Assembly (NCBI GenBank): GCA_016177555.1
Contig: JACOVB010000264.1
Location: 1 to 11,898, forward strand
Length of the DNA stretch: 11,898 nt
Direction of reading: 5' to 3'
Origin: Candidatus Rokuibacteriota bacterium
Lineage (GTDB): Bacteria; Methylomirabilota; Methylomirabilia; Rokubacteriales; CSP1-6
In this document: piece after piece, positions 7,640-11,898 of the stretch
Numbering within the stretch: the first letter of the stretch is position 1
How the letters are laid out: each line of letters opens with the position of its first letter
The notes under the pieces: generated by a model
Databases searched by the model: none
Told to the model about the DNA's origin: nothing
The model's input: the letters and a program-made list of their open reading frames with translations, nothing else
Made by a program: the position numbers and the translations under genes

Positions 7640-8670
7640 TCGGGCGCCGGGCCCGCAGCCTCCTCGAACGGCCGTCCCGCCCGGAGCCCCGAGCGACGCT
7701 GCTCCGAGGGCTGGGCGCGATCATAGGCCCGGACGATCGCCCCGACCAGGTCGTGGCGCACGACGTCCCGGTCGTCGAAGTACACGAACTCGATCCCGTC
7801 GATTCCCTGGAGGACCGCCTGGATCTCGATGAGCCCAGAGGGACGGCTGGCGGGCAGATCAACCTGGGTGACGTCCCCCGTGACAACCATCTTCGCGTTG
7901 AAGCCGAGGCGGGTTAGCGCCATCTTCATCTGCTCGGACGTCGTGTTCTGCGCCTCATCGAGAATGATGAACGCATCGTTGAGCGTGCGCCCCCGCATGT
8001 AGGCCAGGGGCGCAATCTCGATGGTGCCCCGTTCGCTGAGCGACGCGACCTTCTCGGCCTCCATCATGTCGTACAGCGCGTCGTACAGCGGACGCAGATA
8101 CGGGTGTACCTTCTCGGCCAGGTCGCCGGGAAGGAATCCCAACCGCTCGCCCGCCTCCACGGCGGGGCGGGTCAGGATGATCCGGGCCACCTCCCGGTTC
8201 ATGAGCGCCGCCACCGCCATCGCCACCGCCAGGTAGGACTTGCCGGTACCGGCCGGGCCGATGGCGATGACGAGGTCGTAGGCCCGGATGGCGTCCAGGT
8301 AGCGCTTCTGGTTCACCGTCTTCGGGGTGATCAGCTTCTTCCGCGAGGGCACGGGGATGACATCCGCGAAGAGGGACTTGAGGTCCGCCCCCGGGTCGGT
8401 CTCGGCGACGCGGAGCGCCGCACGGATCTCGGCGGCACCCACGGGCGCCCGCACTCTCACCATGTCCGCGAGTGCCCGGATCGCCCGCTCCGCGTGCTCG
8501 ACCTGCGATTCCCCCCCCTTGATCGTGATCTGGTGGCCCCGCGCGCTGATCCGCACGCCGTACTGGGATTCCAGGGAGCGCAGGTGCTCGTCGTTGCGAC
8601 CGAGAAGAGTCGGAAGGTTCAGGTCCGGGGGGACATCGATGCGGCGCGTGACGCTGGTGGCTTCAGTCAA
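7636..8670 (-). CDS. phoH: PhoH-like ATPase (YbeZ)
   Basis: This PhoH-family P-loop ATPase is of the YbeZ type, usually encoded next to ybeY and thought to act with it on RNA; its precise reaction is not settled. The 344 residues have a KH-like N-terminal part (about 15-70), Walker A GPAGTGKS (138-145), Walker B IILDEAQN (235-242), the family block GDVTQVDLP (265-273) and DVVRH (302-306). The start is a TTG at 8670, the only initiation codon in frame that keeps the N-terminal domain. A weak AGAGG lies about 12 nt upstream. It follows aspS after 30 nt, the widest gap in the operon, and its TGA overlaps the ybeY start. The C-terminal tail after about residue 320 is poorly conserved and rich in Arg, Ala and Glu. 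Confidence 0.95.
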   Translation of the reverse strand: MTEATSVTRRIDVPPDLNLPTLLGRNDEHLRSLESQYGVRISARGHQITIKGGESQVEHAERAIRALADMVRVRAPVGAAEIRAALRVAETDPGADLKSLFADVIPVPSRKKLITPKTVNQKRYLDAIRAYDLVIAIGPAGTGKSYLAVAMAVAALMNREVARIILTRPAVEAGERLGFLPGDLAEKVHPYLRPLYDALYDMMEAEKVASLSERGTIEIAPLAYMRGRTLNDAFIILDEAQNTTSEQMKMALTRLGFNAKMVVTGDVTQVDLPASRPSGLIEIQAVLQGIDGIEFVYFDDRDVVRHDLVGAIVRAYDRAQPSEQRRSGLRAGRPFEEAAGPAPE

Positions 8671-8700
8671 CGAGTGGATATGCCTCTGGCTTCGAGGATA

Positions 8701-10503
8701 TCACGGGGACCTCGGGGCTTCCACGATCCGGATGCCGAGCTCCCGGAGCTGCAGCGCATCCACCGGCGCCGGCGCGTCAGTGAGGGGGCATGTCCCCTTC
8801 TGCGTCTTGGGGAAGGCGATCACCTCCCGGATGGACTCCTGGCCCGTCAGGGTGGCCACGAGACGATCAAGCCCGAAGGCGATGCCCCCCATGGGTGGCG
8901 CGCCGAATTCGAGGGCGTCCAGGAGAAATCCGAAGCGCGCTCGCGCCTGCTCCTTCGAGATGCCGATGAGCCCGAACAGCCGCTCCTGCACCGCCTGCTG
9001 GTGGATACGGATCGAGCCCCCGGCCGCCTCCTGGCCGTTGAGGACGAGGTCGTAGGCCTTCGCCCTCGCCCGCCCGGGGTCGGAGTCCAGCAGGAGCAGA
9101 TCCTCGTCGCGCGGGGCCGTGAACGGATGGTGCACCGGATCCCAGCGCTTCTCGTCCTCGCTCCATTCCACCAGCGGGAAGTCGACGACCCAGGCGAAGA
9201 CGTCTCGGGACGCGGGAATCTGATGGAAGCGGCGGGCCAGGTCCACCCGGAAGCGTCCGAGCACCGACGCGGCCACCGCCGGCGCGTCGCCGACGAGGAG
9301 CATCAGGTCACCCGGGGAGGCCTCCAGCAGCCCGAGCAGGCGCTCCTCCACGAGGTGGAGGAACTTCGCGACAGGCGACTGGAGCCCCTCCGGGGTCACC
9401 TTGATCCACACGAGCCCCTTCGCCCCCAGCTGCCTGGCCTCGGTGGTCAGATCGTCCAGCTCCTTGCGGCTCATCCCGGCTGCTCCGGGCACCCGGAGCG
9501 CCTTCACCGCTCCGCCGCCCGCCACGACCTGGGCGAAGGCCTGGAATTCCCCGCCGGCGAAGAGCACGGACACATCGCGCAGTTCCATGGCGAAGCGCAG
9601 GTCCGGCTTGTCGGAGCCGTAACGCGCCAGCGCCTCGTCGTAGGCAATGCGGGGAAAGGGCAGCGCGAGCTCGACGCCCTTCACCTGGCGCCAGACCTCC
9701 GCCACCATCCCCTCGATGATGGGCAGGAAGTCATCGCGGTCCAGGAAGGACGTCTCGATATCGATCTGGGTGAACTCGGGCTGCCGGTCCCGTCTCAGAT
9801 CCTCGTCGCGGAAGCAGCGGACGATCTGGAAGTAGCGCTCGAACCCGGCCACCATCAGGAGCTGCTTGAAGAGCTGGGGAGACTGCGGGAGCGCGTAGAA
9901 GCTCCCCGCCTGGAGACGGCTCGGCACCAGGAAGTCCCGTGCGCCCTCGGGGGTGGACCGGGTGAGAAAAGGCGTTTCCACCTCGAGGAACCCCTGGGCA
10001 TGCAGATAGCCGCGAACGGCCCGGCAGACCTGATCGCGGATCTGGAACGCGCGGAGCACCGACGGCCGACGCATGTCCAGGTAGCGGTACTTGAGCCGGA
10101 GCGTCTCGTCCACCTCGGCGTCGTCCTCGAGCTGGAACGGGAGCGGACGGCAATCGTTGAGGATCCTGAGCTCCGTCACCTGCACCTCGACGGCGCCGGT
10201 AGCGAGCTTCGGGTTCTCGGTCCCGGGCGGGCGCGCCCCCACCGTGCCGCGGACGGCGAGCACGAACTCCCCCCGCACGGACTCGGCCCGCCCGTGAGCA
10301 TCGCTGTCCTCCGCCGGGTTGACGACGCACTGGGTCAGCCCTTCGCGGTCGCGAAGATCCAGGAAAATCAGCCCCCCGTGGTCCCGCCGCCTGAAGGCCC
10401 AGCCCATGACGGTCACCGATTGCCCGATGTGCTCGGAGCGCAGATCCCCGCAGCTATGCGTTCGCTTCCAGCCGCCGAGGGCCTCCACGCGCGCCTCGGT
10501 CAT
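8701..10503 (-). CDS. aspS: Aspartyl-tRNA synthetase, probably non-discriminating (Asp/Asn)
   Basis: This class IIb bacterial-type AspRS has 600 residues. In order it has an OB-fold anticodon-binding domain (about 15-120), motif 1 around FLEVETPFLTRSTPEGARDF (172-191), motif 2 FRDEDLRRDRQPEFTQID (231-248), an inserted GAD domain (about 305-420) and motif 3 GGIAFGLDRL (539-548). The OB fold has RRRDHGG with His42, and RPPG with Gly94. By alignment from memory these match His31 and Gly82 of the Pseudomonas aeruginosa enzyme, which mark AspRS that charges both tRNA-Asp and tRNA-Asn. Discriminating enzymes such as E. coli AspRS have Leu in place of the His. If so, the cell makes Asn-tRNA through GatCAB. 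The gene overlaps the hisS stop by ATGA. Confidence 0.96.
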   Translation of the reverse strand: MTEARVEALGGWKRTHSCGDLRSEHIGQSVTVMGWAFRRRDHGGLIFLDLRDREGLTQCVVNPAEDSDAHGRAESVRGEFVLAVRGTVGARPPGTENPKLATGAVEVQVTELRILNDCRPLPFQLEDDAEVDETLRLKYRYLDMRRPSVLRAFQIRDQVCRAVRGYLHAQGFLEVETPFLTRSTPEGARDFLVPSRLQAGSFYALPQSPQLFKQLLMVAGFERYFQIVRCFRDEDLRRDRQPEFTQIDIETSFLDRDDFLPIIEGMVAEVWRQVKGVELALPFPRIAYDEALARYGSDKPDLRFAMELRDVSVLFAGGEFQAFAQVVAGGGAVKALRVPGAAGMSRKELDDLTTEARQLGAKGLVWIKVTPEGLQSPVAKFLHLVEERLLGLLEASPGDLMLLVGDAPAVAASVLGRFRVDLARRFHQIPASRDVFAWVVDFPLVEWSEDEKRWDPVHHPFTAPRDEDLLLLDSDPGRARAKAYDLVLNGQEAAGGSIRIHQQAVQERLFGLIGISKEQARARFGFLLDALEFGAPPMGGIAFGLDRLVATLTGQESIREVIAFPKTQKGTCPLTDAPAPVDALQLRELGIRIVEAPRSP

Positions 10504-11771
10504 GGCGCCGTCCCCCGCCGCCCGGCGAGCCCCACCAGCTCGTCGGCGAGGCCCTCCAGCGGCACGGCGCGCTGCTCCCCCGACTTCATCTCACGGAGAA
10601 GAGCCTGCCCGCTGGCGAGCTCGTTGTCCCCGACGATCACGGCGACGCCCGCGCCCAGCCGGTTCGCTCGCTCGAGCTCGCGCGGGAGCTTGCGGGTGCC
10701 ATAGCCGAGATCCACCCGGGCGCCCCGGCGGCGGGCATCGCGGGCAATGCCGAGGAGCCGGGAGAGCGCCGCGTTCCCGAGGGGGATCAGGACAACCACG
10801 GGCACGGCGGTTGATTCCCCATCTCCCAGCAGCAGGACCACCCGCTCGAGGCCGATGGCGAAGCCGATGCCGGGGTCAGGCGGGCCGTCGAGCTGCTCGA
10901 TGAGCCCGTCGTAGCGTCCACCGCCCGCCACCGCATTCTGCGCGCCCAGCTCCGTGGTGAGCACCTCGAAGGTGGTGCGGACATAGTAATCCAGTCCCCG
11001 AACCAGCCTCGGGTTCACCGCGTACACGATCCCCATGGCATCCAGGCACGCCCGGACCCGCTCGAAGTGTTCCGCCGCCTCGGTGGTCAGCGAGTCGAGG
11101 ATCGAGGGGGCCTTCTCGATGACGGGCTGGCAGCCGGGCGTCTTGCAGTCGAGCACGCGGAGCGGATTGCGCTCGAGGCGCCCGCGGCATTCCGCGCAGA
11201 GCTCTCCGCCGCGCGGCGAGAAGTAGTCGAGCAGCTTCGCCCGGTACGCCGGGCGCGTGGCGGCGTCTCCGATGGAGTTCACGTGGAGTTCCAGCCGCTC
11301 CGCCAGGCCGAGCGCGCCGAAGAAGTCCATGAGCATCGCGATGACCTCGGCGTCCACGGCCGGATGCGTCTCGCCCAGCGCCTCGACGTCGGCCTGATGG
11401 AACTGGCGGTAGCGCCCGGCCTGTGGACGCTCGTACCGGAACATGGGGCCCATGGTGTACAGCCGCACCGGCTTGGGCTCCACCTGAAACCCATGCTCGA
11501 TGTAGGCCCGCAAGAGCGAGGCCGTGGCCTCCGGCCTGAGGGTCACCGACTCGCCACTCCGATCCTCGAACGTGTACATCTCCTTCTGGACGATGTCGGT
11601 CGCAGATCCGATCCCCCGCGCAAACAGCTCGGTGCGCTCGAAGAGCGGCAGCCGGATCTCCCGGTACCCGTAGGCCTCGAAGACGCGCCGCGCGGCAGCC
11701 TCCACGCGCTGCCACCGCGGAGCCTCGCCGGGGAGGATGTCGCGCACACCGCGCACGGCCTTGATGGGCAT
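10500..11771 (-). CDS. hisS: Histidyl-tRNA synthetase (HisRS)
   Basis: This class IIa synthetase charges tRNA-His. From the ATG at 11771 it has 423 residues, the usual length. It begins MPIKAVRGVRDILPGE, the standard N-terminus, so longer frames reaching 11888 are rejected. Motif 1 lies around 30-60. Motif 2 is MFRYERPQAGRYRQFHQ (110-126). The histidine-specific motifs are LVRGLDYY (256-263) and GGGRYDGL (283-290), and motif 3 is GIGFAIGLERV (301-311). A HGTP anticodon-binding domain closes the protein. It is the first visible gene of the operon and runs into aspS with an ATGA overlap, a hisS-aspS pairing common in bacteria. Only a poor Shine-Dalgarno match precedes it, and a GC-rich hairpin sits in its leader. 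Confidence 0.97.
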   Translation of the reverse strand: MPIKAVRGVRDILPGEAPRWQRVEAAARRVFEAYGYREIRLPLFERTELFARGIGSATDIVQKEMYTFEDRSGESVTLRPEATASLLRAYIEHGFQVEPKPVRLYTMGPMFRYERPQAGRYRQFHQADVEALGETHPAVDAEVIAMLMDFFGALGLAERLELHVNSIGDAATRPAYRAKLLDYFSPRGGELCAECRGRLERNPLRVLDCKTPGCQPVIEKAPSILDSLTTEAAEHFERVRACLDAMGIVYAVNPRLVRGLDYYVRTTFEVLTTELGAQNAVAGGGRYDGLIEQLDGPPDPGIGFAIGLERVVLLLGDGESTAVPVVVLIPLGNAALSRLLGIARDARRRGARVDLGYGTRKLPRELERANRLGAGVAVIVGDNELASGQALLREMKSGEQRAVPLEGLADELVGLAGRRGTAP

Positions 11772-11783
11772 GGTTACTTCGCC

Positions 11784-11815
11784 CTGGGGGGGGGCGAGCG
11801 CCGCTCCTCCCCCAG
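11784..11815 (-). promoter_or_regulatory. GC-rich hairpin in the hisS leader
   Basis: In the transcript a 7-bp stem CUGGGGG/CCCCCAG (11815-11809 with 11790-11784) encloses an inner GAGC-GGC-GCUC hairpin. The arms are separated by a small asymmetric loop, and the structure ends 12 nt before the hisS ATG. No U-run follows, so it is not an ordinary terminator. It could affect ribosome access or simply reflect the G/C runs here. No T-box motifs are seen in the 127 nt upstream of hisS, and I find no convincing promoter in that stretch, so transcription may come from outside the window. Confidence 0.4.
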
Positions 11816-11898
11816 CCCCCCCCACCGGCCCGCGCGCCCGGCTGGATTGGACATGTTCAGAGCGGGATCTCCCTGCCGCGGTCCACATCGCCCTCCAC

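Noticed and set aside
8104..10704. 866-codon open frame on the plus strand, antisense to aspS and phoH
   Set aside because: It lies entirely opposite two well-conserved genes. Its translation is rich in Arg, His, Leu and Pro with no recognisable motif, which is the usual shadow of GC-biased codons on the opposite strand.
11772..11888. N-terminal extension of HisRS up to 11888
   Set aside because: The extra 39 residues are low-complexity and unlike HisRS, while MPIKAVRGVRDILPGE at 11771 is the standard family start.

Overview
The window is a GC-rich bacterial housekeeping locus with eight complete protein genes and the 5' end of a 16S rRNA gene. Every protein belongs to a well-known family. 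There are no mobile elements, tRNAs, CRISPR arrays or phage genes, and nearly every base is accounted for. The gene set, the alpha2-type glycyl-tRNA synthetase, the high GC and the 16S start suggest an uncultured GC-rich lineage near Methylomirabilota/Rokubacteria. That placement is an inference from memory of similar gene orders; a 16S search would settle it.

Layout from right to left, following minus-strand transcription: hisS, aspS, phoH, ybeY, era, recO, glyS. These seven genes form one tight block from 11771 to 3989. The junctions are ATGA (hisS/aspS), a 30-nt gap (aspS/phoH), GTGATG (phoH/ybeY), GTGATG (ybeY/era), a 2-nt gap (era/recO) and a 5-nt gap (recO/glyS). The block is almost certainly one operon with translational coupling. 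It combines tRNA charging (His, Asp, Gly), ribosome maturation (YbeY, Era, PhoH/YbeZ) and recombinational repair (RecO).

Facing it on the plus strand (1875-3992) is a class A penicillin-binding protein of the PBP1A type. Its TAG stop overlaps the glyS TAG stop in a single palindromic CTAG, so no intergenic DNA separates the convergent genes. Its only clear promoter element, TATAAT, lies so close to the ATG that the mRNA should be leaderless or nearly so. tyrS diverges from it on the minus strand (1790 or 1826 down to 597).

The tyrS stop is followed within 25 nt by a near-consensus promoter (TTGACA-17-TAGCAT). This drives a leader of about 247 nt with a boxB-like hairpin and a boxA-like motif, and then the 16S gene, which runs off the left edge.

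The loci share a theme of translation capacity: four aminoacyl-tRNA synthetases, the 16S processing and assembly factors YbeY and Era, and the rRNA itself. No wholly new system is visible. The points most worth a second look are a YbeY lacking the third metal-ligand histidine, an AspRS carrying non-discriminating signature residues, the near-leaderless PBP1A promoter, the shared CTAG stop, and the lack of Shine-Dalgarno sequences across the locus.
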